Assembly (NCBI RefSeq): GCF_947242115.1
Contig: NC_074712.1
Span: 42,370,838-42,434,837 of the forward strand
Source of the DNA: Biomphalaria glabrata
Lineage: Eukaryota > Mollusca > Gastropoda > Planorbidae
Reading direction: 5' to 3'
Length of the DNA stretch: 64,000 bases
The translations under genes were made by a program, and so were the position numbers. The notes under the pieces were generated by a model that worked only from the letters and a program-made list of their open reading frames with translations, had not been told where the DNA came from and searched no databases. Below, piece after piece: positions 1-11,362 of the stretch (positions are counted from its first letter, which is position 1; every line of letters starts with the position of its first letter).

Positions 1-1830
1 GAAAAATTACACTGTGTAAATTAATCATAGATGCTTTTAGTAACAGAGAAACAATTGGGAGCAGAATCCTTTACTTTGTCTACTATTGATAAAGGTTTAA
101 AATTTCAAGTTAAGTGGGACACCATATATGTGATGCACCTGTGACGCATTTTTTATGGCAACATCTAAGTAATACCAAAGTAACTATAAAATAAAAAGAT
201 ATAGAATAGATAATGCAATAACATTATATTGTTAACCTATTTCAGCAAAAATGTCTGTTGAATAATCTTTGCTTTTAGTAGAATATTACTTCAACCTAAG
301 CCTGGTATTCCATGTTACATCAAAAGATGCCATTTTGTGCACTATTTCACACATTTTCTACAATTTTAAAATTCCACAATCCACCTTTCAAGCTAAAAAT
401 ATCACAATTTATAGATAAACCATTTCTAAGTGAAATGAAAAGAAAATTGTGATATTTTAATAAGAAGTTTTTGAGTTATAGACTTTTTAGTGACCCAGTA
501 CCTATTTGTCACCAGTAATGGAGAAACACTCATATATTACCTATTTTAGGCTATATTATATATTTAATATTATAATATATGATATATCATATTCATATAC
601 TCATTACCTAGTCAGTATATTACATATTACATAGAATTCATAGATTGATAGATCTACTAGATGTAGATCTAACTAGAGTTTACTAGAGAGAGTAGAGGTA
701 GGACTAGCTTCTACTAGCTAGATCCAGATCTAGTCTAGTATTAGTAGTATAAATCTAGCAAGAGTTAGGGTTGCAAGACTGTGTCTGTATAGACTAATAG
801 TAACTAATAGAGTATATAAATTATAAATATATGGTAAGATCAGGTTTAGGCATTTATATAGTCTTACAAGTCTTATAGATTCTATACACTTTGTACAGAG
901 CACAGATGATATGATTATTCCATTGTATAGTTTCTTCTTACAAGTCTTATAGATTCTATACACTTTGTACAGAGCACAGATGATATGATTATTCCATTGT
1001 ATAGTTTCTTTTTTTTTTTATTTACATTTTTTTTCCGAGTTCAAATTTGCAGTTTTATTTCAACTTTGAAATAGAGTGGCATCCCCTTTTAACACTTTTT
1101 GTTTACATAATTATTTGATCAAAGTGACTTCATCTATTCTATAGTAATAAAGAGTCTAGATTCTATATATCATAATGTTAATAGATAATAATAGATCTAA
1201 ATCTAGAGTGATATAGATTTTAGATCTACCATGGGCATGTGACTACCTAGTTAGGCCTACGAACTCGATTTCTAGATCTAGACATAGTTTTTGACATAGT
1301 GATAGTCACAATCACATAGACTTAGTTAGACTCGTACTCATACTCATAGTAATTACTTAGTATGATACTCTATGCCACTATGGCTATGTGACATGTCATA
1401 GTACTCATAGTCATACTCATACTCATAATACTGTGACTCATAGACTTGTCTGACTAGATACTTGTTCATACTTACTTACTAGATCTAGATCTAGATTCTA
1501 CTTCTAGATCTAGAATCAATCTATCTAGCCTCTAGCCCGGCTGCTGACTTAGAATAAATCAAGTTAGATTAAATCTACTATCATAACTATGATAATATAA
1601 AATATAATCTAGACTTTGTAAAGGTTTAAAAGTGTAAGCAACAGTCTGGTGCTGGGTATGAGAACTTAAGACACTTCTCTGGCTCTGACTAAGGAAGATG
1701 TCAAGCATTGAAGTAACTTCACTTCAGTAAGTTTAAGTTTGTCTTTTATAAAATTTAATAAATAATCTTATTCTAAATATAATTAACTAGTCAACCAGTG
1801 GCGTAGCATTACTAGCATACGCTGCTATTT
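1..1830. other. AT-rich spacer, no gene seen
   Basis: No convincing coding region was found. The stretch is rich in short palindromic words built on AGATCT (about 640-730 and 1200-1560) and in simple CATACT/ACTCAT repeats (about 1330-1450). The 77-codon open frame at 730-963 on the minus strand has low-complexity AT-driven composition and overlaps a tandem duplication, so it is not called a gene. Confidence 0.6.
863..1010. repeat. Exact 74-bp tandem duplication
   Basis: Two head-to-tail copies (863-936 and 937-1010) begin with cttacaagtcttatagattc and end just before a T-rich run. I see no mismatch between them, which points to a recent duplication. No function is suggested. Confidence 0.85.
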
Positions 1831-1832
1831 TG

Positions 1833-1960
1833 CAGGGCCGGCCTTATGTGACCACAGTGGGCTCCGCACTTATGCAACCGAAGTGGGCCCCGCACTTTCA
1901 TTAGACCCGCGCTAATTCTAGGTGTATAAATTATTATATTAAACCATTGTATTTAGAAAA
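1833..1960 (+). mobile_element. Fragment of CAGGGCCGGCC-type DNA transposon
   Basis: A GC-rich island begins cagggccggcc and continues with gtgggctccgcac and gcgctaattctaggtgta. The same sequence recurs in reverse complement near 32,640-32,770, which also carries the gcgctaattctaggtgta word and a similar start, so both belong to one dispersed family. Terminal repeats of the CAGGGCCGGCC kind are known from hAT-type non-autonomous elements. Only one end is visible here, so the copy is partial. The family assignment is inferred from end sequence only. Confidence 0.55.
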
Positions 1961-1970
1961 AGGTCTCAAT

Positions 1971-2820
1971 TTATGCCCTGCCACGTCTGCCTAACATTAA
2001 TGTCGCATGATCTTTAAAGGCCTTGAAACTAGGCATGTTGGCAGCTTCTTTATGAGTGTATGTTCTTTTAACCATTTTTTTTCTAGAACAAACCTGTCTG
2101 TCATGGTCGAAAATTTGTTCTGGTCGATAGGCGCCTTGCTCAATTATCTCATCCAGCACATAATAAAATTCCCCAGCTACCTCCATATTGGCACTTGCTG
2201 CTTTACCATGAATGTTGTGTAGACTGTATCAGCGTTGAAAGCAATAGAACTAACCTTTGCTTGCTCTGAATGTTTCGGTACACTCTTCTCCCTTACGTGC
2301 TTTTGGCATGGCAAAGATGCTAAGTGCCTTGATCTTTATGATATGGAGACCAAAGGGCATTTTCTTGCTTATTCAGCTCTTACACTTCCATATATCCCAC
2401 AGTAATCTTTGCTCTGTCAATTTCTCTATAAGTATGTTTGAACTGGCTGAATGAGGAAATCCATGCTAAAAGCAAGTTTCTGAGTTTCTTAGCGGAAGAG
2501 CTTGTAGGAGTTGTACCTTTTTGTCAGCCATGTTGATGGGATACTTTTGATAGTAAAATTTAGAAAAAAAAAACTAACAAAGTGTGAGAAAGAGCAATTG
2601 CATTGCCGAGATGAGCTGTGTCAGCCCAGCTTATCATACACATCACACCACTGTGCTGCCACTGCTCCATGTACCACAAGAAATTATCACTCTGCCATCC
2701 GTCATATCTTTAAAATGTGGTCATATATCGGTATTATACAGAAATGATTATTTATTAAATTCCCCTCGTTAATCAGACCCATCGTTAAGTGAGGACTCAC
2801 TCAGTGTACTGAATATGAGA
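1971..2820 (-). pseudogene. Tigger/pogo-like transposase relic
   Basis: On the minus strand, 1971-2186 translates into a segment containing EVAGEF, GAYRPEQIF, KKMVKRTY and FKAFKDHATLMLG. This matches in order the CENP-B/Tigger transposase block that usually reads PEQVFN-DETGLFWKKMPSRT and GFKASKDRLTLLL. The catalytic DET-type aspartate region is altered here (IFDHDRQVC). The upstream part to about 2560 can be followed only in broken frames. Near 2768-2805 the sequence cgttaatcagacccatcg resembles the terminal repeat of Tigger elements. Ordinary decayed DNA transposon; the outer limits are approximate. Confidence 0.7.
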
Positions 2821-2987
2821 AGATTTATATTTTTTTTTTTTCATTTTAACCTGCATGACGTGTAGGGCGTAATCATCTTCTATTTCAAAGTAACATCTGT
2901 ATTATATAAGATAACCTTAGAGGTCTTTTAAAAAAAAATTTAAGGGTTTTCTTTTAACTAGTATTTTTGACATTTTCTACTTTGCAG

Positions 2988-3051
2988 ATACTGGAAGAGC
3001 TGATAAAGTGATTACAGAAATGCACAAGTCCACATCATTTGTTTCTTATCG
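2988..3051 (+). other. Possible 5' exon of the kelch gene
   Basis: A pyrimidine-rich tract ending ctactttgcag precedes 64 bases that finish at a GTACAG donor-like site. It lies 230 bp upstream of the kelch start codon and contains no frame that could join it, because a stop precedes the kelch ATG. It would therefore be an untranslated leader exon. This rests on splice-like motifs alone. Confidence 0.25.
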
Positions 3052-3277
3052 GTACAGTACCTCTGCTATTGGTCATATATATAATTTATTATTATAGTCA
3101 TTATTTTATCGGAGGAACATGAACAAAATTATTCAAAATGATCAGATGAAACTCTACAATTGTCAATCTAAGGATTGTTTTCAAATCTTTTACTTAGTTA
3201 CTTGAACTTTGTACATTCTTAAGTAAGATAATAACTTTTTTGTGTGTGGATAAAACAAATATATATGATAATTGAAA

Positions 3278-4981
3278 ATGGACTCGCACAAAAAAATTCA
3301 CCATCGCTATCTTTGTGGAGGTCTTTCTAAATTAAAATCATCGACAGAGCATATTGATACAATCCTTGTAGTTGGAGACTGTAATTTTCCTTGTCATCGC
3401 ACAGTGCTGGCAGCCATGTCCACTTATTTCTGTGCCATGTTCAGTTCCGGAATGAAGGAGAGCCATGAGAAGGTAATTACCCTGAAAGGAATTTCACCTA
3501 CTCATTTTGAAAAAGTCTTAGAATTCTTATATACTGGCAACATTGAGTTGACCTACGACTCTGTCGTGGATCTCCTTCAGATCTCATCCATGTACCAAAT
3601 AGAGGCTTTGCAACTAATTTGTGAAAAGTTTTTAGCCAATGATATTTGTATTCAAAACTGTATCATAAATTGGAAATTGGCTTTATCATACAACAGTCCA
3701 TTGCTTGAAGAAAAAGCTTTTTGGTTTATGACAGAAAATTTCCCAGAGTTAAAAAAATCAAGAGATTTTTTAGAGTTGAATAAAGATGAACTGATCAGAT
3801 ATATTGATGCTGATCATTTAAATGTAGAGAAGGAAGAAGATGTATTAGAAATGGTTACTACCTGGTTAGATTATGATTTGGAAAGAGGCAATAAACATGT
3901 GCTGGAAATTTTCAAATTTTTACGCTTGCCATTAATGGAAACAGATTTTGTGAATAGAACATGTCAGAAAAGCCTATGTGTACAATCAAATAAAACCTGC
4001 CTGGAATTTATCCAGAAAGTTGTGAAAGCTAATCAGAATTCAAATTTTTTGGGACTTGAACTTAATCCTTGTATATTCAAACTCAGGAAAGAGCATGCTT
4101 TAGTGATGGTAGATGGTAGGCGACAGGAAGTGTTTTGTTTTACTTTACATAGTAAAAAATTGTATTTCTTGGCCAAATTCCCTTATTTTTCCAATGCTAA
4201 AGCAGCTTGCGTTCATCAAGGGGACATCTATGTTTCTGGAGGGTCAGATGAACAAACAAAAATGGTAAAATTTGTTACAGAGCAGAACAAATGGGAAAAT
4301 TGTAGTGATCTGATAGAACCTAGATATTTTCATGTCATGCTGTCTCTTGGAGATTACATCTATATCCTTGGGGGGTATACAAAAAACTCAGCCAAGAACC
4401 CAGTAACGGTTGAGAGGTATGATCCTGCAACTAATGAAATCACTACTGTTGGAGAAATAGCTCACCCTGCTGGAAAGATATCAGCTGCATCTTATGGGGA
4501 TGTTATTTTCATGTTTGGTGGAAGTGAGAATTGCTATGACTATGTAGATAATGACATTCACTCCAAGCCCACAGTATTTCATAGCTTTAATACAAAGACG
4601 AATACATCCTGCTTGTACAGTAATATCCCAACTATCACTGTTGGAAGTCAAGCTCTTACAGTTGATGACACTGTTTACATATTCAGTCCTAATGGAAATA
4701 TATTGACCCTCTCAGAAGAGAAGACCCCAATAATCATACATGTCCTAAAATCTTTTGACCATCGTCATTTCAGGGTTGTTAACCATCATGGTTGCTTCTT
4801 CATTCTGCAACTTGCAGCTCCGAAATTTCATGATGAAATTCTGGTTTTGTCCTGGAACCCTCAGACAAAAGAAGAATATGTTTTACTCTGGGATAAGCTT
4901 CCTAGAACTCTTTTAGATTCTCATTGGATGAAGGTAGCCATAAGTAAGCAGCATTTGCGATATGAATGCAACCGAAGATAA
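3278..4981 (+). CDS. BTB-BACK-kelch repeat protein (KLHL/KBTBD family)
   Basis: Single uninterrupted reading frame of 567 codons. An in-frame TAA sits nine bases before the ATG at 3278, so this is the earliest methionine. Residues about 20-125 form a BTB/POZ domain (DTILVVGDCNFPCHRTVLAA, MFSSGMKES, LEFLYTGNIEL). Residues about 130-235 form the BACK domain (LIRYIDADHLNVEKEEDVLE, TTWLDYD). Residues about 280-550 contain kelch-type blades (DIYVSGGSDEQT, YIYILGGYTKN, VERYDPATNEI, VIFMFGGSEN). Family members are generally Cullin-3 substrate adaptors: BTB and BACK bind CUL3 and the propeller binds substrate. The kelch double-glycine motifs are weak in later blades, so the propeller may be divergent. 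The exact orthologue is not recognised. An intronless coding region is common for some KBTBD genes but could also reflect an old retrocopy. AATAAA-type signals occur at about 5819 and 6087. Confidence 0.93.
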   Translation: MDSHKKIHHRYLCGGLSKLKSSTEHIDTILVVGDCNFPCHRTVLAAMSTYFCAMFSSGMKESHEKVITLKGISPTHFEKVLEFLYTGNIELTYDSVVDLLQISSMYQIEALQLICEKFLANDICIQNCIINWKLALSYNSPLLEEKAFWFMTENFPELKKSRDFLELNKDELIRYIDADHLNVEKEEDVLEMVTTWLDYDLERGNKHVLEIFKFLRLPLMETDFVNRTCQKSLCVQSNKTCLEFIQKVVKANQNSNFLGLELNPCIFKLRKEHALVMVDGRRQEVFCFTLHSKKLYFLAKFPYFSNAKAACVHQGDIYVSGGSDEQTKMVKFVTEQNKWENCSDLIEPRYFHVMLSLGDYIYILGGYTKNSAKNPVTVERYDPATNEITTVGEIAHPAGKISAASYGDVIFMFGGSENCYDYVDNDIHSKPTVFHSFNTKTNTSCLYSNIPTITVGSQALTVDDTVYIFSPNGNILTLSEEKTPIIIHVLKSFDHRHFRVVNHHGCFFILQLAAPKFHDEILVLSWNPQTKEEYVLLWDKLPRTLLDSHWMKVAISKQHLRYECNRR

Positions 4982-6162
4982 TGTTTTAGTGCTTGTCTTA
5001 GTATTAAGTTTGCCTTATACATTTTTTATAGTTTTAATATCTATCTCTATATACATATATATATTGTTATATTTTACAATTCTTGGAATGAGTATTTGTG
5101 TATTTTATAGCACAGTTTTATTTTGTCTAAAATGTTTATTGTTAAACTGTTATTTCAACATCCATGGGATCTCCTTTTTTATGTATACAAAATTCAAAAT
5201 GACCATATGCTTTATTAAATACCTGGTATTGATTTCTATTTGTAGGGGTTACCAAAGATAAGTCCCCAAACAAAGCAGATCTAGGACTCATTCTCTTATT
5301 ATCTTACTTGACAGACATCAGTTAAAACTTATTGTCAATTAGTGTTTGCATCCAAAGTTTTTACAGTGTATTTGTACAGCTTTTTCAGTTGTATTTTGTT
5401 CAGTTCTCTATTATCAAAATTCCATTTCTTTGTAATACTATGGTATTAAATTTAAGAGATTCTACTGGAAATAATGCCTTGTGTGGCTCAAAATACTAGA
5501 AAAATCTGCATTTGATGGTCACTTTCTATATCAAAAGATACCATCATTATTATAATTTGTTTTTAGTGTGCAGTGATGTCTCCTACAGAGTGCGTTTGAG
5601 TGACATGCATCTTATTTTATTCTTATGTACTAAATTTGGACTCACATGTAATAGTTTTAATTAGGATAGCAGTTCTGTTTTTCAAACCTTTTATGGAAAA
5701 GCAAAATATTGTCACAAAGACACAAAATTAATCACTCTTGATGTTTTAAGTATCTGTACCAGTATACAAGCTTTCAACAGCAAAACTTTTCTTTGTGCCT
5801 GATAGTCTTTGTTTTTACAATAAATGTAGGATGCTGGTCAACATTTAAAAAAAATTTTGTGAGCTGTCTACTTAATTTTTTATTATAGAACATCTAATCT
5901 CATCAATTTTATGTTAAATTTTTGGTGGAATGATTATTGTCCAATTTGACTGTTAAAAACCAGTTCAAGGCCAATTCATGAACCCTTTGTATGAAATGTC
6001 CATTGTTGTTTACTTTTAGTCAATGTTTTATAATCAACAACAAAACACAATATAAAAGTCCACTAATAGTACAAGATAAGCATCAACAATAAAGCACAGT
6101 ATAGTTGTAGATCAAAGTTGGCCTTGGTTTAATCTGCCAAGACTTTGAATATAATAAGCTAT
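4982..6162. other. Kelch 3' UTR and intergenic sequence
   Basis: No coding signal. The sequence is T-rich and contains AATAAA-like hexamers (about 5819 and 6087) that could end the kelch transcript. The 99-codon open frame at 4962-5261 overlaps the kelch stop and is hydrophobic low-complexity AT sequence, so it is not called. Confidence 0.5.
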
Positions 6163-6575
6163 TCAAAGCAAGAATGAGAAATCATAGCAATCTTCAAACA
6201 CATTGTCAAAGATATCATACTCATCTTTCGAATCAGGAACTTCATTATTTAGAATAGACATCTTTATGGGTGGTACTGGTGCTTTAAAGTGCAATGTTTG
6301 TTTCAAAGCACAATACCTATTATTTGATTTTTTTTTCTTTATACACACACAAAGATCTTGATATAAGCGAGATTTTATGCCCTATACATAAGATATTCAA
6401 TTGAAATGAAGCTCAAGGATTTGAGATGTAATGGGTTATGATTATATAATGGATGAAGCATTACAATTAGCTTCTTAGGCAGCCTTATCATCCTCATTAA
6501 ATCCTTGACTTGTTTATTTGGAGTGTTGTAAAAATATGCCCAAATATTTCTCCATTCTTCTGATTTAAAAGACAT
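6163..6575 (-). CDS. 3' exons of an unidentified gene with a SOCS-box-like tail
   Basis: Two minus-strand open segments join cleanly across a 71-bp intron. The first exon (6575-6388) follows a strong acceptor (poly-T then ctcctgtag) and ends at donor GTATAG. The second (6316-6163) follows aaataatag and runs to a TGA. The joined frame reads through as LMYCALKQ. The predicted tail contains NPLHLKSLSF, IEYLMYCALKQ and APVPPIK followed by an acidic stretch (DSKDEYDIFDNVFEDC). The spacing of leucines before a proline-rich block resembles a SOCS box (elongin-C contact helix, then Pro-rich Cul5 box), but this is pattern matching only. The acceptor immediately before the first ATG means the true start lies in exons further right, which I could not identify with confidence. 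Confidence 0.5.
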
Positions 6576-6599
6576 CTACAGGAGCTAAAAAAAAAAAAA

Positions 6600-7835
6600 T
6601 AACAATCTTGTAAGTATTTGCTAAAGCTGAGTTCTGGCCATTCATAGGTGAAGAAAGAGAAGAAAAAGAGGTGAATGTGAACATTTTTTTTTTTTTAAAT
6701 TTATATGCATCTACCTCTAAGTATATTCTTGAATCATGACATGATATTTGGTAGTCTATTCTTCATGGTAATAATTTATATTCGGGTAGTCTATATTCAA
6801 TGTTTACAAACTTTTCAATTGCTTACTACATTTTGTTGTTGTTGGTTTTATGCCTTTTTATATAAGACAGCTTCTAATGTTCTTTAATTCAACTTTGTAA
6901 GTTTATGAGTATAATTTTCAAATATCAACAATGGGGACTGATATTTTAATTGGAAAAAAAAATAGTTAGTAAAGAAACTTCTATTATTTTAATTTTTAAC
7001 ACACTTTTTTTTTTTTTTTTTTTTTTGTTATAACTCCCTTTTTTGATTCCTTCCTTTGAAATAGAGTTGCACTTGATTTGTATATTTACTAAATTGATGT
7101 CTTTCTTTTATGATATGTAAAGTTTTTTTTTATTTGTGCAATATTTAAGTTATTGGTATTGTTGTTGTTGCTGTTTCCTTGACTTTTTTTTTTATTTGAG
7201 GGGTTTACCCCAAGGAATGACCTAAATGATCTAAGAATTGGTAATATTAGAAATTAACTTTGGATTTGTTAAGTTTTGTGTTGTTGATTTTTTTTTTCTT
7301 TGACAGAAACTTTATACAGTTTTGGTCCACCAAGTGATATACTTGTCTTTCATCTTACATTTTGTTTTTCTTAAAATAAAAGTGGCCAAAAAAAAATTTC
7401 ATTAAATTTTCTTTCATATTTGCAATGTACAATGATTGCCCACAGATCAGTACAGAAGTTGGCAAAGTGGATTTCCAGCTTTAAGAAAATTTACATGAAA
7501 AAGGTTTAGTTGAATTAATTCTAATGTAAAACCTTTTTTCTTTACCTTTTCACGTTACTTTGTAAACAATATTTAATAGTAAACTATAATATATGTATGT
7601 ATAAGTACAAACAATAATAAAACTATCTAATAAAATATTCAGAAAGATACAAAGAAATTTAAAAAAAACAAACATTTTTCTCCATAGTAAAGAATAAAGA
7701 AATGTTCTAATCAATGCAAATTCTAACAAGGACCAGGTCACTTGAATCAGAAAATCAATGATAACATAGTTGATATAATATGTGGGCTGCATGTTGTAAA
7801 TTCATGTTTGTAGGAATAATTCAAAGCTTTTGATG
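6600..7835. other. AT-rich spacer or intron, no gene seen
   Basis: Long poly-T runs and AT-driven open frames (for example 7550-7792 on the minus strand, with very hydrophobic low-complexity translation). It may be intron of the gene ending at 6163. Confidence 0.4.
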
Positions 7836-8006
7836 TTATTTGTTGCCTGTTTCTTCCTGCTCACTTTTCCAGTCTCCGTTTATGTTGACCAGTAATTCAT
7901 CCTTGAACTGATGTGTGCATAACTGAACTGATGTGTAGTCAGCTCTTCTGTGTGCCTTGTAGTTAGTAGAAGTGTACACACACACTTCTTTTAACAGTTG
8001 CCTCAA
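7836..8006 (-). CDS. Coding-like 56-codon stretch, unidentified
   Basis: A minus-strand frame open from about 8006 to a TAA at 7836-7838 encodes a polar, low-bias peptide including YKAHRRADYTSVQLC and HQFKDELLVNINGDWKSEQ. Its composition differs sharply from the surrounding AT-driven frames, which suggests a real or recently dead exon. There is no methionine start, so it would have to be an internal or terminal exon. A GTGAGC donor-like site lies inside it after GDWK. It shares strand with the unidentified gene at 6163-6575, but I could not find phases that join the two directly. It may equally be a transposon fragment. Function unknown. Confidence 0.3.
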   Translation of the reverse strand: MRQLLKEVCVYTSTNYKAHRRADYTSVQLCTHQFKDELLVNINGDWKSEQEETGNK

Positions 8007-8039
8007 TCATAGAAATATTGTTCTTTATTCAGTGTGATA

Positions 8040-9212
8040 CAAACAAACAAACAAAAAAGAAATAAAATAAGGGAATGTGGGGTAGGAATGGTAGAATTTT
8101 TTTTTTTAAATGCTAGATTTGCCTCCCTTAAGTTTAAACCTTATGCCAAATTTTTTCTTTCCAGTTCATAAAGTCTAGTTACTTGACCAACTGGTCTCAT
8201 TGTCTTTTATTTTGTTCATTCTAGAAATATTTTTAGAGAATAATGGTTAATATTGATATTAAAAATAAATGAATCTAAAAAAACATTTTGGTTGCTGAGT
8301 AAATGTATTGTAAATACAGTTAATATTGAAAATGGAACTATAAAGAACTATTAAAAACTTGTGTATATTCTTATTGTGATATGTAAACAGTGTGAAACTT
8401 TATTTTACTTGTAATTTGAGTTTATCTTTAAAGTATTGAATTCTAAAAACATTTTATATATTATGTGATTATCTTTAGTTTCCTTTTAAATCCTCTACAT
8501 GTCTGGTATTTAAAATGGACTTTATTTCATTTTGTCATATTTAACTCACAAAGACATCCATTTCAATGTATCATATTCATGAATTTCTGTAGAAAGATTT
8601 TTTTTCTCCAGATACAGAATTTACATGAAAGAGAAAAAATATTGTTTAAGTTTATATTTTTTTGAAAAAAAAAAGTTTCTTTTGCTCAAACATCATTTTG
8701 TATGCCTTTTGTGATTTGTATATTTTTTTCAAACAATATTATTGTAACTGTAATACATAATCACAGTTTTACATATTGGCATTATCTTTTGTTATGATTG
8801 TAACGCATCAACTCAAGTGTGTGGTTACAATTTTTATGCTCATGCAGAATTTTTAAAAAACCTGCTGAGTAATATAAAGGTTAATAGATATGAAAGTATA
8901 TGATATACCTGGTACTATTAAAATATATTGGTGCTAAATAAATGTATTGATAGAAACCAGAAACTATTTTGTTTCTTTTTAGTTTTACCACCTTTTTTTT
9001 CTATTTAGTTAAGTTAAGATAAATGATCTGTTTATTGAATCCATTTTCCTCCAAAGTCATTTCTATTTCAAAAATCTTCTATTATAAGTTGGAAAAGTCT
9101 TTTTTTTTTTCCATTTTTAAATTTCACTTGTATTTTTTTTTTTATCATCATTGCATCGATGCATATTTTGTATTTTCCCCATTTCCATTACTTCTGAGTC
9201 TAAAAGTAAAAT
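8040..9212. other. AT-rich spacer, no gene seen
   Basis: Only poly-A/poly-T tracts and AT-driven short open frames are visible. Confidence 0.5.
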
Positions 9213-9513
9213 AGATATGGTAGATCAGAACTAGATATGGTAGATGAGAACTAGAAATGGTAGATGAGAACTAGAAATGGTAGATGAGAACTAGAAATGG
9301 TAGATGAGAACTAGATATGGTAGATGAAAACTAGAAATGGTAGATGAGAACTAGATATGGTAGATGAGAACTAGAAATGGTAGATGAGAACTAGATATGG
9401 TAGATGAGAACTAGATATGGTAGATGAGAACTAGATATGGTAGATGAGAACTAGATATGGTAGATGAGAACTAGAAATGGTAGATGAGAACTAGATATGG
9501 TAGATGAGAACTA
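9213..9513. repeat. 20-bp minisatellite, 15 units
   Basis: Fifteen head-to-tail units of tagatatggtagatgagaac. Units differ almost only at one position (gatatgg or gaaatgg), plus single variants such as tagatcag in the first unit and tagatgaaaa in the seventh. The order of T and A types along the array is T T A A A T A T A T T T T A T. No stable reading frame is implied. Confidence 0.95.
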
Positions 9514-10429
9514 AAGTGATTAGTCCCTGAGACTAAGATACATGAAGGAGATGGGATAACTTGGCTCCTCTGCACCTTGCATAATATGTGCCCACTGAAC
9601 TGGTGAGCTTATCTTCATCACACCACATGAGGTTTTGGTCAACACTTTGAACTGCTAATGCTTTGTCATTTTATCAATTATCAACAATTTTTCTTTTTTT
9701 TGTACAAAAATATTTTCACGAGTTTTTTTGGGTGTAGTGATTTTTTTCTTCTTTATTTAATTATATTCAGTTTTCAATGTTTGAACTATTGCTTTTGTAT
9801 TTGTGTGTTAAAAGCCAACAAATCTTCAATAAATAACAGAATGCAAAGTACCGCTAGCTTATATTATCTTTTTGATAGAATCATTATGACTTGTAGCACC
9901 AAACTGCTGGTAGACAACAAAATCGATGCATGCATATTATATTTTCATTTGTAACGCTTGAACTTGAATAACTTTTTTGGTGAACAAAACTAAATAGAAC
10001 TTTTAGTAAAATACAGACAGAATAAACTTTTGAAGAAATGCAATAAATAGAGTAAGGGTTAGTAATAATATAAAATGGTATTTTAAACAAAATCTAACTC
10101 ACTACAATAACACGTCTTTTCAGTTTCACGTGCTGGGGTCGTCTGTCTAAACTCAGAATCACTTCTTCCCACCGTCAACATAGAAACACACACACTCCAT
10201 AACAAGAATGTGACTTTTACCCACACATTTCTAGACCGGAAAGAATGAAAACTTGATTTAACGGGGCCACTTGATCCAGTCTTAACCTGTTTACGCAGTC
10301 CTAAATTCATTGCAGCTGACCACTTTGGGCGGCAGATGTACCAGCTAGCTCATGTTGTTGGGGGTCACGTTGAGAACGTATGAACAGAACTTCTTTGTTG
10401 ACTAAATATACCAATATAGTCGGATACGA

Positions 10430-11182
10430 CCTAATCTTTACAGTTGCAGATTGAGACCCTTGCATTGCTGAGCTTCGTGTAGACCGTCAAGAGCGAACTC
10501 CCGATAACGAAGTGTGTATCTACAAAGGGAACTGGCGAACTCCTGATAACGAAGTGTGTATCTACAAAGGGAACTGGCGAACTCCTGATAACGAAGTGTG
10601 TATCTACAAAGGGAACTGGCGAACTCCTGATAACGAAGTGTATCTACAAAGGGAACTGGCAATTCGTGAGGAGAAGTGAAACTAGACTCCCAACTCATTT
10701 GTAGGGTTTCTTCGTTCATATTGGGTTTATTATCATCTACTTTGGTTTGACAGAAGCGATACTGAGGTGGTAACTGAGGTGAGAAATCGTACAACTTTTG
10801 AGTCATTGGCGAAAAATGGTATGAAATTCCGGTATTCTGACTTAGGTGTAAATGGTAAACAGTATTGGGTCAAGCACCCAGCCTTGGGATAAACCAAACC
10901 TCAATATTGATCTTCATGACACTGTCAATTAAACTTCTGCGACAGTTAGGGAACGTTTGGTCTGGACCCGAGCCACGTTAGAACAGATCTTGAAAAAACC
11001 AAAGTGGCAGAAATCAGCATCTCATTGTCTAGCGTATCAAAGTCACTGACATGACCGGCATCAAAAGAATTGATAATATGACCTACGTGAGCATTATGGA
11101 GTATGTCATTTGGTATGCTTACTCTGATCACAGTTGTCCCGTTGCTAGAGCGTTTTCTATACGAGGATTTAAATTTCTCCAA
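10430..11182 (-). pseudogene. Decayed LINE reverse transcriptase
   Basis: The minus strand carries recognisable non-LTR reverse transcriptase blocks spread over different frames. These are SDFDTLDNEMLISA (usual form KAFDTVDHEILL), FSRSVLTWL, then GLSQGWVLDPILFTIYT (usual form GVPQGSVLGPILFTIYI) and FANDSKVV (usual form FADDTKVY). The catalytic FADD aspartates read FAND, and several frame breaks separate the blocks, so it is dead. The order fits palm motifs 2a to C of Jockey/CR1-like elements. A 42-bp minisatellite (10495-10660) has grown inside the downstream part. The acceptor-like tattgtag at about 11185 could mislead gene finders into attaching this to the ankyrin gene. Confidence 0.75.
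10495..10660. repeat. 42-bp minisatellite inside LINE relic, 4 units
   Basis: Units 10495-10536, 10537-10578, 10579-10620 and 10621-10660 (the last two bases shorter) repeat gaactcctgataacgaag plus tgtgtatctacaaagggaac. Because 42 is divisible by three, the minus strand stays open and repeats a 14-residue peptide (RYQEFASSLCRYTL), giving a spurious 122-codon frame at 10438-10806. Confidence 0.9.
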
Positions 11183-11362
11183 GGAACTACAATAAGCAAG
11201 AAAATATAAAAAGACTTCCTTATTATAACAAAAACAATTCTTTGGAGCATAATTTATCAGAATGCTATTACATATACAAATATATTTTAGTTGAACTTGG
11301 CATTATATTAAAAATTTACAGCATCTCTCTAGTTTTACTTGCACATTGCCAACAACAACCTA

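Noticed and set aside
7550-7792. 80-codon minus-strand hydrophobic ORF
   Set aside because: Very Phe/Leu/Ile/Tyr-rich translation typical of AT-rich non-coding DNA.
9213-9513. CRISPR-like array
   Set aside because: Units are contiguous 20-mers without spacers in eukaryotic DNA; it is a minisatellite.
10438-10806. 122-codon minus-strand ORF with 14-residue repeats
   Set aside because: It overlaps LINE reverse transcriptase blocks in another frame and is opened by a 42-bp minisatellite.
10946-11182. 78-codon minus-strand ORF as an extra exon of the ankyrin gene
   Set aside because: Its content (SDFDTLDNEMLISA, FSRSVLTWL) is LINE reverse transcriptase; the acceptor-like site is coincidental.
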